Source of the DNA: Brevibacillus brevis NBRC 100599
GTDB taxonomy: Bacteria; Bacillota; Bacilli; Brevibacillales; Brevibacillaceae
Length of the DNA: 64,000 nucleotides
Direction: 5' to 3'
Assembly: GCF_000010165.1 (NCBI RefSeq)
Contig: NC_012491.1
Span: 2,983,501 to 3,047,500 of the forward strand
The notes beneath the pieces are model-generated. The model was not told where the DNA came from. It searched no databases and saw only the letters and a program-made list of their open reading frames with translations. Below, piece after piece: positions 9,547-19,182 of the stretch (positions within the stretch are counted from its first letter, which is position 1; each line of letters opens with the position of its first letter). Position numbers and translations under genes: made by a program.

Positions 9547-10605
9547 ATGATGAAGAATCAAAAAATTGTAATAGTTGGTGCAGGCTTTGTTGGTGCAGCT
9601 ATGGCCTATTCCTTATCAAAGCAGAATCAGAATGTCACTCTAATAGAGACGAATTCGTCTGCTGCATGTGAAGCCACTCAGAAATCTTTCGCTTGGATTC
9701 ATCCATCGGGCCGGGTATTAGAAAATTTTCGACATTTGTATGATGCATCCATAGCCGAATATCATGAATTAGAAAAAGAGATACCTGATCTAGAAATAAA
9801 ATGGGATGGATCATTGACTTGGGAAGTCCCTACAGACAATGAGGGGTCTCGTAAACAACTAGTAAAACGGCAGCAAATCATAGAATTAGAACCAAATCTA
9901 AAGGAATACCCCGAGGAAGCTTATTATGCGAACGAAGAAGGCGCACTAGATCCAATTTTGACTACTAAACTTTTCGTAAAAAAAGCAGAAGAAAATGGGG
10001 CGAACACCCTGTTTGATACAAAAGTGATGCAAATCGTCACAGAGGCTTCCAAGGTTGTTGGGGTAAACACCTCCAAAGGTTTTATAGAATCAGACGTTCT
10101 TGTATTAGCAACTGGCGCAGCTATACCCGAACTCTGTAAGCCATTAGGCTTTGATGTTCCTGTCGCTCCTTCGCCTTCTATACTGATCCGAATGAAATCG
10201 AAAGAAAAGTTGATCCACACCGTAGTTTCAAATGCTAAGTTTGAAGCGAGACAACTAACCGATGATACGTTACTAGCAGCGGAAGATTATATTGATGAGT
10301 CTGAACAAAATGGACCGGAGGAAATAGGAAAGCGGGCGTTTGACATTCTTCGGCACAATTTAATAGGAGGGGAAGAGTTGGAGCTGGAAAGCATCAAGGT
10401 AGGGGTAAGACCCATGCCTGAAGACGGTTACCCCATTGTTGGATTTCATGACGAAATAAAGGGTCTTTATCTGACCGTTATGCATTCAGCTGTTACATTA
10501 GCTCCCATCATTAGCCGTTTAGCTGCGAATGAGATCATAAACAACGTACAAATGAAAGAATTAGAGAGCTGCCGACTAATCAGATTTTCTTGTGAAGTAG
10601 AGTGA
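9547..10605 (+). CDS. FAD-dependent oxidoreductase (D-amino acid oxidase family)
   Basis: 352 residues from ATG 9547, with AGGAGG at 9533-9538. An in-frame ATG at 9490 lies inside the end of pepT and has no ribosome binding site. The dinucleotide-binding motif is VGAGFVG near residues 10-16, followed by the acidic end of the second strand (TLIE). The C-terminal region has the second nucleotide contact typical of DAO-type enzymes (GVRPMPEDGYPIVG). Such enzymes oxidise amines or amino acids (glycine oxidase, D-amino acid oxidase, sarcosine oxidase); the substrate cannot be told. It begins 40 bp after pepT and may be cotranscribed with it. Confidence 0.85.
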   Translation: MMKNQKIVIVGAGFVGAAMAYSLSKQNQNVTLIETNSSAACEATQKSFAWIHPSGRVLENFRHLYDASIAEYHELEKEIPDLEIKWDGSLTWEVPTDNEGSRKQLVKRQQIIELEPNLKEYPEEAYYANEEGALDPILTTKLFVKKAEENGANTLFDTKVMQIVTEASKVVGVNTSKGFIESDVLVLATGAAIPELCKPLGFDVPVAPSPSILIRMKSKEKLIHTVVSNAKFEARQLTDDTLLAAEDYIDESEQNGPEEIGKRAFDILRHNLIGGEELELESIKVGVRPMPEDGYPIVGFHDEIKGLYLTVMHSAVTLAPIISRLAANEIINNVQMKELESCRLIRFSCEVE

Positions 10606-10639
10606 TAATCAAATTCATGCTTTCCAGTACCATCATGTG

Positions 10640-10675
10640 AAAGGGCGGATGTCGTGTAGAGACGATTCGCCCTTT
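10640..10675. terminator. Bidirectional terminator between convergent genes
   Basis: AAAGGGCG (10640-10647) pairs with CGCCCTTT (10668-10675), with an extra inner TCGT/ACGA pairing. It lies between the plus-strand oxidoreductase and the minus-strand acetyltransferase and could end both transcripts. Confidence 0.7.
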
Positions 10676-10683
10676 GTCATGTT

Positions 10684-11304
10684 TCATTTCAATCTCTTCA
10701 CCATGTAGCTCCATTTTTTCTCTTTGAATAAAAGATGTGATAAAAAGCTACTTACTCTTCGTTGCGTATGGAACGCCAATCGCTGGTAAAGTTGCTCAGC
10801 CCGGGGGTTTTTTCCCGCGACGTACAAGCTTAACTTGTCTAGGCTTGGCTGCGCTTGTACGAAATCCTGCGCCCACTGCAATAGCAGGTTGCCAATTCCT
10901 TTGCCTTGATGATCCGGATGGACAACAACATCTGAAATGTAACATTCACCTGCCTGTGGTTTATGGTCTAAGAGAGATAACCCGATAAACATTTTCAGGA
11001 GATTCCATTTGCCAAAACCATCGAGGTTCTTCCATGCAGGAAAAATTTGCATGCGATCAGATTCGGTTTTCCACTTGATGGATATCGTCCCGATAACTTC
11101 TCCCTCTTGTAGCGCGACCATTCGTTGACTCGCAGGGTCTGCAGGAACATGATCAAATAACTTTTCGAAAAAGAGGACGAGCTCGCCATCATTGAGCTTC
11201 GTAAGGGTTTGGAATTTCCCGCGAAACCCGTGAACAAGAAGCTGACCAATCTGTTGATTGTACATAGAATGCATAGGTTCTATCGTAATTGGTGGTACTG
11301 TCAT
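10684..11304 (-). CDS. GNAT family N-acetyltransferase
   Basis: 206 residues. The acetyl-CoA binding motif A is visible as VVVHPDHQGKGIGNLLL, preceded by the beta-strand CYISDVVV. Such enzymes acetylate an amine on a small molecule or protein; the substrate is unknown. The minus-strand site AAGGGAGA precedes the ATG (11304-11302). The gene starts 2 bp after the stop of the MerR regulator gene, so the two form an operon probably driven by the MerR-type promoter at 12128-12158. Confidence 0.88.
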   Translation of the reverse strand: MTVPPITIEPMHSMYNQQIGQLLVHGFRGKFQTLTKLNDGELVLFFEKLFDHVPADPASQRMVALQEGEVIGTISIKWKTESDRMQIFPAWKNLDGFGKWNLLKMFIGLSLLDHKPQAGECYISDVVVHPDHQGKGIGNLLLQWAQDFVQAQPSLDKLSLYVAGKNPRAEQLYQRLAFHTQRRVSSFLSHLLFKEKKWSYMVKRLK

Positions 11305-11306
11305 GA

Positions 11307-12092
11307 TCAGTCTCCCTTTTCGGAATGGGTAGTCGGTTCGATCAAAGCTTGTAGTTCATAGTGCAGTTGACCTTGACTAAATAGGGATAAGTAAGATCTT
11401 TCAATGAGGATCAAGGGTCCTTGTATAACATGAGACTGTGCTGCGGCATAGGAGTAAAACTGTTCAATCACTTGGTCAAGGTCATCCTCTTCATGGACCA
11501 GCCTTTGGGTAGACAGATAGTTGCCACTGGGCAATGAAAAATCGCCAGGCGCTTCTGTTTCCGTGTATAACGTAATGGTACTGGAACCATGCTCGATAAA
11601 ATGAATGTCCGATTCGAACAAGTTCGGGACAGACTCGGCCTGTTCGGCCAACAGTTTGGCGTTTAGCGTCATTTGTGAACTCATTTCCAGCCACCGTGCT
11701 AAATAAGTGGTTTCGCGCCACTTTATTTGGTAGGGATTCGTGTGAGATTGAAAATTCATTTGTTCATGCAAAACCTTTGTTATGAATTGCTGAAGCTCTT
11801 GCAGGCGAAGCAACTCTTTATTTATTTCTCTCAAAGAATGATTGAGTAGTTGCCCGTATTGATCAGCAGAATAGGAAGTCATGCATTCTTTAATCGACTG
11901 GACAGGCACTCCCAATTTGCGCAGCAACAGAATATGGGCGAGCTGGTAAACTTGATCCATGCTGTACATCCTGTACTGATTGTTATCGAAGTAAGCAGGT
12001 AGAAGAACCCCTTTCTCTTCAAAATAACGAATCTGATGAACAGACACATTCATAAGCTTCGCTAGTTCGCTAATGGTAATTTCACTTTTCAT
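11307..12092 (-). CDS. MerR family transcriptional regulator
   Basis: 261 residues. The N-terminal 70 residues are a MerR winged helix-turn-helix (TISELAKLMNVSVHQIRYFEEKGVL), followed by a helical segment (about 75-125) that would form the dimerising coiled coil. The C-terminal 130 residues probably sense an effector, which is unknown; no metal-binding cysteine cluster is seen, so a drug or organic ligand is more likely. The gene lies behind its own MerR-type promoter (12128-12158), and the same operator recurs at 12966-12996 in front of the hydrolase gene, so it probably controls itself, the downstream acetyltransferase and the hydrolase operon (inference from matching sites). Confidence 0.9.
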   Translation of the reverse strand: MKSEITISELAKLMNVSVHQIRYFEEKGVLLPAYFDNNQYRMYSMDQVYQLAHILLLRKLGVPVQSIKECMTSYSADQYGQLLNHSLREINKELLRLQELQQFITKVLHEQMNFQSHTNPYQIKWRETTYLARWLEMSSQMTLNAKLLAEQAESVPNLFESDIHFIEHGSSTITLYTETEAPGDFSLPSGNYLSTQRLVHEEDDLDQVIEQFYSYAAAQSHVIQGPLILIERSYLSLFSQGQLHYELQALIEPTTHSEKGD

Positions 12093-12127
12093 AAATGTTA
12101 CTCCTATAGACGTGGTGGAATATCTCT

Positions 12128-12158
12128 ACCATACACCGTAGGTCAGACCTAAGGTCAA
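12128..12158 (-). promoter_or_regulatory. MerR-type promoter and operator for the merR-acetyltransferase operon
   Basis: Read on the minus strand: -35 TTGACC (12158-12153), a 19-bp spacer and -10 TATGGT (12133-12128). The spacer holds the perfect dyad TAGGTC-A-GACCTA (12139-12151). A 19-bp spacer with a central dyad is the hallmark of MerR-controlled promoters. The same arrangement recurs inverted at 12966-12996. Confidence 0.8.
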
Positions 12159-12211
12159 GAGGTACGTTCAAAGATAGTCTCTTTTGTAAATACGCTCGAT
12201 ACCACGCGATA

Positions 12212-12250
12212 TTGACATATCCATGTCTTTGCAGATATTGTAGATATAAT
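12212..12250 (+). promoter_or_regulatory. Possible promoter of the methyltransferase gene
   Basis: A consensus -35 TTGACA lies at 12212-12217. Possible -10 sequences are TATTGT (12237-12242, 19-bp spacer) and the better TATAAT (12245-12250), which is too far for this -35. The assignment is tentative. Confidence 0.4.
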
Positions 12251-12289
12251 AAATCCACAATGGATTTTAATGACGGGAGGCTGGTAAGT

Positions 12290-12886
12290 ATGGCGAATAT
12301 TTGGAATGAGCGCTTTCATTCGGAAGAATATTTTTATGGGGAAGAACCTAACGTTTTTATTGAACAACAGGCTTATCGGTTAGAACAAGGACAAAAAGTG
12401 ATTGCGTTCGCAGAGGGTGAAGGCCGGAATGCCGTTTTTTTAGCAAAAAGAAATCTTCAAGTGACAGCCATTGACTATGCGGAGAGCGGATTGCAAAAAA
12501 CGAAAAAACTGGCGCAGAAGCATTCCGTTGACGTAATTACCCAAAAAATGGACCTTTTGGAAGAGGGGGTGCCGAGCGAAGAATATGATGCCGCGATTAT
12601 GGTATATGGACATTTTCATAAAAATGCGCAGACCATGATTCTGAATAAAATGAAAAAGGCAATAAAGCCGAGAGGGATTATGATGCTTGAGGTATTCTCG
12701 GAGGAACAATTGAAGTATGGTACAGGCGGCCCCCAGGATCTTGACATGCTTTATGATCCAAGGGAAATTCTTGCTTGGTGCAAAGGTCATGAGGTGGTCC
12801 ATTTCTTCTACGGCGAACAAGAACGTGTGGCAGGAAAGGCGCACACCGGATTAGCCCATGTCATTCAACTTGTACTAAGAAAATGA
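12290..12886 (+). CDS. SAM-dependent methyltransferase (class I, TehB-like)
   Basis: 198 residues from ATG 12290, preceded by GGGAGG at 12275-12280. An earlier in-frame ATG at 12212 lies inside the promoter region. Motif I appears as VIAFAEGEGRNAVFLA, and the acidic residue after the second strand as VTAIDYAESGL. The fold is a small Rossmann methyltransferase of the group that includes TehB-like and thiopurine-type enzymes. The substrate is unknown. It lies between the two MerR-type promoters but carries its own promoter-like sequence, so it may not belong to that regulon. Confidence 0.85.
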   Translation: MANIWNERFHSEEYFYGEEPNVFIEQQAYRLEQGQKVIAFAEGEGRNAVFLAKRNLQVTAIDYAESGLQKTKKLAQKHSVDVITQKMDLLEEGVPSEEYDAAIMVYGHFHKNAQTMILNKMKKAIKPRGIMMLEVFSEEQLKYGTGGPQDLDMLYDPREILAWCKGHEVVHFFYGEQERVAGKAHTGLAHVIQLVLRK

Positions 12887-12965
12887 TGGGTATCTGCGCA
12901 AAAGAGACGCCCTTTCGAAGGCTTAATACCACGATTTTTTGCATCTGCCTTACTCATTCCATTAC

Positions 12966-12996
12966 TTGACCTTAGGTCTGACCTAAAGTGTATGGT
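12966..12996 (+). promoter_or_regulatory. Second MerR-type promoter, driving the hydrolase operon
   Basis: -35 TTGACC (12966-12971), 19-bp spacer, -10 TATGGT (12991-12996), with dyad TAGGTC-T-GACCTA at 12973-12985. Its sequence is the reverse complement of the 12128-12158 site apart from a few spacer bases. The hydrolase starts 41 bp downstream of the -10. Confidence 0.8.
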
Positions 12997-13037
12997 TGAG
13001 AAATTCACTTAGAAATTTTTTAAGAGGAGAAGGGTAG

Positions 13038-14051
13038 ATGAAAAAGAAAATAATGATTTCCATCATGATGATCGTCCTGCTATTTGGCGGTGCGGGATTA
13101 TACATTTTGGAACAAAACAACTTTGATATGGTTGAGCAAGTCGTTGAAATCCAGACATCTGAAGGCAAATTGACAGGTACGTTCGTACTGCCTAAAAACT
13201 ACACGAACAAATTGGGCTTAGTCTTGTTTATACATGGTGATGGACCTATTGATGCCACTCATGATGATGGCTATAAGCCGCTATGGGAGCGGTTAGCTTC
13301 ACTTGGTTACGCCTCCTTGTCCCTTAATAAGAGAGGAATAAACGGTTCCGAGGGCAATTGGTTACACCAGAGTATAGATGACCGCGTAGAAGAAGCGCGT
13401 CAGGCTATTGCTTGGGCAAAAGAGCAGCCGATGATTAATGAGAAACAGATTGGGGTTTGGGGAGCAAGCCAGGCGGGATGGGTTATTCCAAAGCTCGCCA
13501 AGAAGGAACCGCTCGCATTTAGCCTACTTCTATCACCCGCCATTCATTGGGTAAGTCAAGGGCAATATCAGACACACAAAAATATGGTGATAGACGGGTA
13601 CTCAGAAGCGGAAATTCAAGACAAAGAGGCGTATGACCAGCAAGTACTCACGTTACTGGAAAAACAGGCATCCTATGAGGAGTATGTGAAAATTGCTCGC
13701 GAAAATAGTTTGATGTCAAAAGACAGATGGACTTTTGTGAGCAAAAATTTCTTGTCAGATGCCACGAATGACCTCCCGAATTTCAATTCGCCTGTGCTCC
13801 TGATTCTGGGGGAAGAAGATATACATGTCGATGCAAAGGAAACGGAGAGGGTATATCGTGATATCGTAAAACCTGAGCTGCTAACCGTAGCGGTCTTTCC
13901 TGATGCTGATCACTCTATGTTAAGCAAGCAAACGGCAAATTCAAATATGCAGGCAGTCATCATTAGTCTTTTCGCTCCGCGACAAATTACGATACCGGGT
14001 TATATGGATGCAATCGAGCGATTTCTAAAGAAACTTCCTAAGCATACATAA
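13038..14051 (+). CDS. Membrane-anchored alpha/beta hydrolase
   Basis: 337 residues. An N-terminal hydrophobic segment (about residues 4-24) anchors or exports the protein. The fold shows the oxyanion stretch LVLFIHGDGP, the nucleophile elbow G-A-S144-Q-A-G, an acidic residue near 263 (ILGEEDIHVD) and H292 in DADHSML, which complete a catalytic triad. It is probably an esterase or peptidase-like hydrolase acting outside the cytoplasm; the substrate is unknown. GAGGAGAAGGG precedes ATG 13038, and the gene sits directly behind a MerR-type promoter, suggesting induction by the same compound that the MerR protein senses. Confidence 0.85.
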   Translation: MKKKIMISIMMIVLLFGGAGLYILEQNNFDMVEQVVEIQTSEGKLTGTFVLPKNYTNKLGLVLFIHGDGPIDATHDDGYKPLWERLASLGYASLSLNKRGINGSEGNWLHQSIDDRVEEARQAIAWAKEQPMINEKQIGVWGASQAGWVIPKLAKKEPLAFSLLLSPAIHWVSQGQYQTHKNMVIDGYSEAEIQDKEAYDQQVLTLLEKQASYEEYVKIARENSLMSKDRWTFVSKNFLSDATNDLPNFNSPVLLILGEEDIHVDAKETERVYRDIVKPELLTVAVFPDADHSMLSKQTANSNMQAVIISLFAPRQITIPGYMDAIERFLKKLPKHT

Positions 14052-14095
14052 TGGCAGAAGAACTGTTTGATGAATCTGAAAGGGAAGTGAACATA

Positions 14096-14848
14096 ATGAC
14101 AAATCCAGTAAGAAGTGCGCCTGTATTTTCACAGACAATCACTGACTTTTGGCGGGAACAATTTTTGAACGGTGAGATCCTCTATAGCGATCAATCTTTT
14201 ACTGTTGCCATAAACCATGCACTTGACGAGGATAGCCGGGTCATGGTGCTGGAAACTTCCGATGGACGAGTGATGGCGGTCTTAACACCTGAGCTCGCTG
14301 AAAAAATAGGTCTCTTCCAACAACAATCCTTGACTGAGTTGATCTTTCGCCAGAAATTGAATGAAGCAGGCGTTACGCTACATGGAGCAGACTATCTTTT
14401 TTATTTTTCAAAAGCCGATAAGAACGTATTGTTGCAAGATAACCTCGAAGGTGACCTGCGCCGGTTAACCGAGCGAGACGAGTTGGTTTTCTCCGAGTTT
14501 ACATCCTCCGCATCGGAACAAGACTTGGATGACGCTTATGTGGAATTGGATCACTGGGCAGTGTTTGGTTCTTTTGAGCAAAATCGCCTGGTCAGCGTTG
14601 CCAGTATGTATCCATGGGAAGAGGATGCGCAAATCGCAGATCTTGGCGTACTTACGCTGACGTCCTTTAGAGGAAAAGGTCACGCCCGTAAAGTGGTGCG
14701 CTCCATCTCCAAATACGCCTATAGTCAGGGATACGAGCCGCAGTACCGATGCCAACTCGATAACCATACGTCTACGGCTTTGGCGAAAGCAGCAGGATTC
14801 ACACTGTTTGGAAAATGGGAAGTGATTTCTCCAGACTCTGCTAACTAA
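14096..14848 (+). CDS. GNAT family acetyltransferase (two-domain)
   Basis: 250 residues from ATG 14096, chosen because AAAGGGAAG precedes it. An earlier in-frame ATG at 14051 overlaps the stop of the hydrolase gene and has no ribosome binding site, though coupled translation from there is possible. The C-terminal third has the GNAT core (ADLGVLTLTSFRGKGHARKV) and the later ALAKAAGF typical of FR47-like acetyltransferases. The N-terminal half is a degenerate GNAT-like domain. It is cotranscribed with the hydrolase, so likely in the MerR regulon. Confidence 0.8.
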   Translation: MTNPVRSAPVFSQTITDFWREQFLNGEILYSDQSFTVAINHALDEDSRVMVLETSDGRVMAVLTPELAEKIGLFQQQSLTELIFRQKLNEAGVTLHGADYLFYFSKADKNVLLQDNLEGDLRRLTERDELVFSEFTSSASEQDLDDAYVELDHWAVFGSFEQNRLVSVASMYPWEEDAQIADLGVLTLTSFRGKGHARKVVRSISKYAYSQGYEPQYRCQLDNHTSTALAKAAGFTLFGKWEVISPDSAN

Positions 14849-14849
14849 A

Positions 14850-14966
14850 AAATACCCTCTCAACTATTCCATCGTCAGCGACAAGAATAAAGTGACTCTG
14901 CCGAAGAGCGGAACAGTGGTATTTACCGGTGTGCCAGGCTCCGAATTTCAAATAACTATCAAGTAA
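14850..14966 (+). pseudogene. C-terminal remnant of a lost gene
   Basis: An open stretch of 38 codons without a start (reading from KYPLNYSIVSDK and ending ...GSEFQITIK before TAA 14964-14966) follows the acetyltransferase stop by one base. Its composition looks coding and it ends just before a terminator, as the tail of a real gene would. The parent family is not recognised. It is probably a fragment left by a deletion that brought the acetyltransferase gene next to this terminator. Confidence 0.45.
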
Positions 14967-14977
14967 ATTAGTTACGC

Positions 14978-15025
14978 ACAAAAAGCCCACACATTCCGTT
15001 TCGGGGAGAAAAGTGGGCTTTTTGT
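14978..15025. terminator. Strong bidirectional terminator
   Basis: ACAAAAAGCCCAC (14978-14990) pairs perfectly with GTGGGCTTTTTGT (15013-15025), a 13-bp stem with flanking A and T runs. The rest of 14849-15245 holds the gene remnant and the katG promoter region. Confidence 0.85.
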
Positions 15026-15162
15026 GATAGTTCGAATAGAAGGCGAACAATGGAGCTTGACAAGATCATAATCTACACGGTCTTTGCATACGTTAGAATC
15101 AACCATACGGAAATGAAAGAGTTGATATATTTTAATCCTCAAGAGGAAAAAACAAAAAAATG

Positions 15163-15220
15163 TTGATTTCCCTTATTAACTGATATATAACTTAATTAGA
15201 AGTATTATTATTTAATACTT
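15163..15220 (+). promoter_or_regulatory. katG promoter region with AT-rich dyad
   Basis: A possible promoter is TTGATT (15163-15168) with TATAAC (15187-15192), an 18-bp spacer. Just downstream AAGTATTA (15200-15207) and TAATACTT (15213-15220) form a perfect 8-5-8 dyad ahead of the katG ribosome binding site. Its AT-rich form recalls Fur/PerR-family operators, which often control katG, but it does not match the PerR consensus closely. Confidence 0.4.
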
Positions 15221-15227
15221 AATTTAA

Positions 15228-17429
<2,202 letters not shown>

Positions 17430-17443
17430 GCATAATTTGAAAA

Positions 17444-17491
17444 ATAAAGCAAAGAACAGTATTTGTTGTTGGATACTGTTCTTTGCTTTAT
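17444..17491 (+). terminator. katG terminator
   Basis: ATAAAGCAAAGAACAGTAT (17444-17462) pairs perfectly over 19 bp with 17473-17491, loop of 10 nt, followed by ATTTTCTA. Confidence 0.9.
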
Positions 17492-17645
17492 ATTTTCTAT
17501 AGTAATAGTAGAAATTGAATCGGTAACGAATTTACAACTTGGAGACAACTGAAAGATACTTTTAACATATGAACGCTATATTCTATGAACTGTAACAAGG
17601 GTTACGTACCCGAACCAAAAACAAAAAATTTCAGGAGGCATTACC

Positions 17646-18431
17646 ATGAACAAAAAAAATATTCTCGTTTTGTCAATGGCACTAACAATTGTAGGCGGTG
17701 CTACAGCAGCAGTATTTGCAAGCGATAACGCCATTCATTCTACGAAAAACAAAGTCGTAACGTTGGCAAGCAAAGAAGTAAATGGCACAACTCAAACCAC
17801 TACAAATGATGTAGTCAAAGTAGCAAATGGAAAGATTAGCGATGAAGAAGCGGTAAAAATGGCAACGAAAGCTCTAAAAGACTATATGGGGCTTGACGCA
17901 AAATCGTTTGGTGAGGCCCATGTAAATCGAACGAACAACCAAGAAGACTTTAAGTTCTTTATGGATATCGTTTCAAAAGAAGATGCAGCTGTATTAAAAG
18001 AAAACGCGAAAAAAGATACGGCTGATATTATCGTGGTACAGTTTGTTCGTGCTGAAGACTTAAACCAGCCAATGGCCGCTTCTAATCGCATTGTCATAAA
18101 TGAAAAAACAGGTGAAATTGTTGCTTTAACTGCTTTCACTGATGGAAATCGAAGCTCAGAGACAACAATCGATGATGCGAAAGTTAAATCTGCGGTTATC
18201 AACTTTTTTGATAAACAACAGAAAAATGTGAAGGAAAATACGATGAAGGTTAGTAAGAGCGCTAGTTCCGGAACCATACGTGTTCTTTGCAACCTGGAAG
18301 ATGGAAGAGATGCAGAGATGACCATTAGTCTGAAGAATTATTCCGTATCTAGTTATGAGATTAATTATGACAGACTGCTCCCTCTACCTTCCGAAGAAAA
18401 AGACCACAGTGAGAATTTCAGAGCGTTGTAA
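17646..18431 (+). CDS. Secreted protein of unknown function
   Basis: 261 residues. A signal peptide is visible (KKN, hydrophobic ILVLSMALTIVGGATAAVF, cleavage near ASD at about 25-26). The mature part is lysine-rich and shows a segment (about 58-80, ISDEEAVKMATKALKDYMG) that resembles the start of PepSY-like repeats, with a beta-rich stretch ending near RIVINEKTGEIVAL; this resemblance is weak. AGGAGG precedes ATG 17646. It is followed by a hairpin and then a two-component system, so it could be a sensor partner or a target. I do not recognise a named family. Confidence 0.7.
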   Translation: MNKKNILVLSMALTIVGGATAAVFASDNAIHSTKNKVVTLASKEVNGTTQTTTNDVVKVANGKISDEEAVKMATKALKDYMGLDAKSFGEAHVNRTNNQEDFKFFMDIVSKEDAAVLKENAKKDTADIIVVQFVRAEDLNQPMAASNRIVINEKTGEIVALTAFTDGNRSSETTIDDAKVKSAVINFFDKQQKNVKENTMKVSKSASSGTIRVLCNLEDGRDAEMTISLKNYSVSSYEINYDRLLPLPSEEKDHSENFRAL

Positions 18432-18458
18432 GTAAATGAAGATATTGTAGGACGGATA

Positions 18459-18496
18459 AGATGGAGTAAGTGCCCGAAATGGTACTTACTCCATCT
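18459..18496 (+). terminator. Hairpin ahead of the response regulator gene
   Basis: AGATGGAGTAAGT (18459-18471) and ACTTACTCCATCT (18484-18496) form a perfect 13-bp stem with a 12-nt loop. There is no T-run after it, so it may only partly terminate and let some transcripts read into the two-component system. Confidence 0.55.
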
Positions 18497-18528
18497 AACC
18501 GTTACAAAAGGAACGAGGTAAAAACGGA

Positions 18529-19182
18529 ATGATAAAAATTTTAGTGGTTGAAGATGATATCGCAGTAGCAAATTTAATTAAATTGAATTTAAATACAGCA
18601 AATTATGAGAGTACAGTCGTTTTTGATGGAGAGGAAGCCCTAAATGTGATTGAAAGAGATCGTTTTGATCTCATACTTTTGGATGTGATGCTTCCGAAAG
18701 TTGATGGATTTACTTTATTCGAAAAAATTAAACCTTTAGGGATACCTGTCATTTTTTTAACTGCGAAAAGTTCGGTCACAGATAAGGTGTATGGATTAAA
18801 AGCGGGAGTAGATGACTATATGACGAAACCGTTTGAAGGAATTGAATTGCTGGCCAGGATTGAAAATGTATTACGGCATTACAATAAAAAAAGCAACATC
18901 ATAAATTTTAAAGACACAGAAGTATACTTGGAAGAAATGAAGGTGAAAAAGAACGGTGAAATGATTGAGCTTACCTTGAAGGAGTTCGAATTATTGGTGT
19001 TTTTAGTGCAAAATAAAAACATCGTATTAACGAGGGAAAAAATCATAGAAAAAATTTGGGGATATGACTACGTTGGTGAGACTCGGACGATTGACAACCA
19101 TATACAAAAGCTAAGAAAAAAGCTGGGATGGAAAGATGAAATTAAAACAGTATTTAAATTGGGATATAGGCTGGAGGAATAA
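18529..19182 (+). CDS. OmpR-family response regulator
   Basis: 217 residues. The receiver domain (1-115) has the acidic pair E8-D9-D10, phospho-acceptor D52 in LILLDVMLP, and the conserved lysine in YMTKPFEG. The C-terminal winged helix (about 125-217) has LTLKEFELLVFLVQN and the end TVFKLGYRLEE, typical of OmpR/PhoB. It is encoded directly before its sensor kinase (stop and start adjacent at 19182/19183). Confidence 0.95.
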   Translation: MIKILVVEDDIAVANLIKLNLNTANYESTVVFDGEEALNVIERDRFDLILLDVMLPKVDGFTLFEKIKPLGIPVIFLTAKSSVTDKVYGLKAGVDDYMTKPFEGIELLARIENVLRHYNKKSNIINFKDTEVYLEEMKVKKNGEMIELTLKEFELLVFLVQNKNIVLTREKIIEKIWGYDYVGETRTIDNHIQKLRKKLGWKDEIKTVFKLGYRLEE

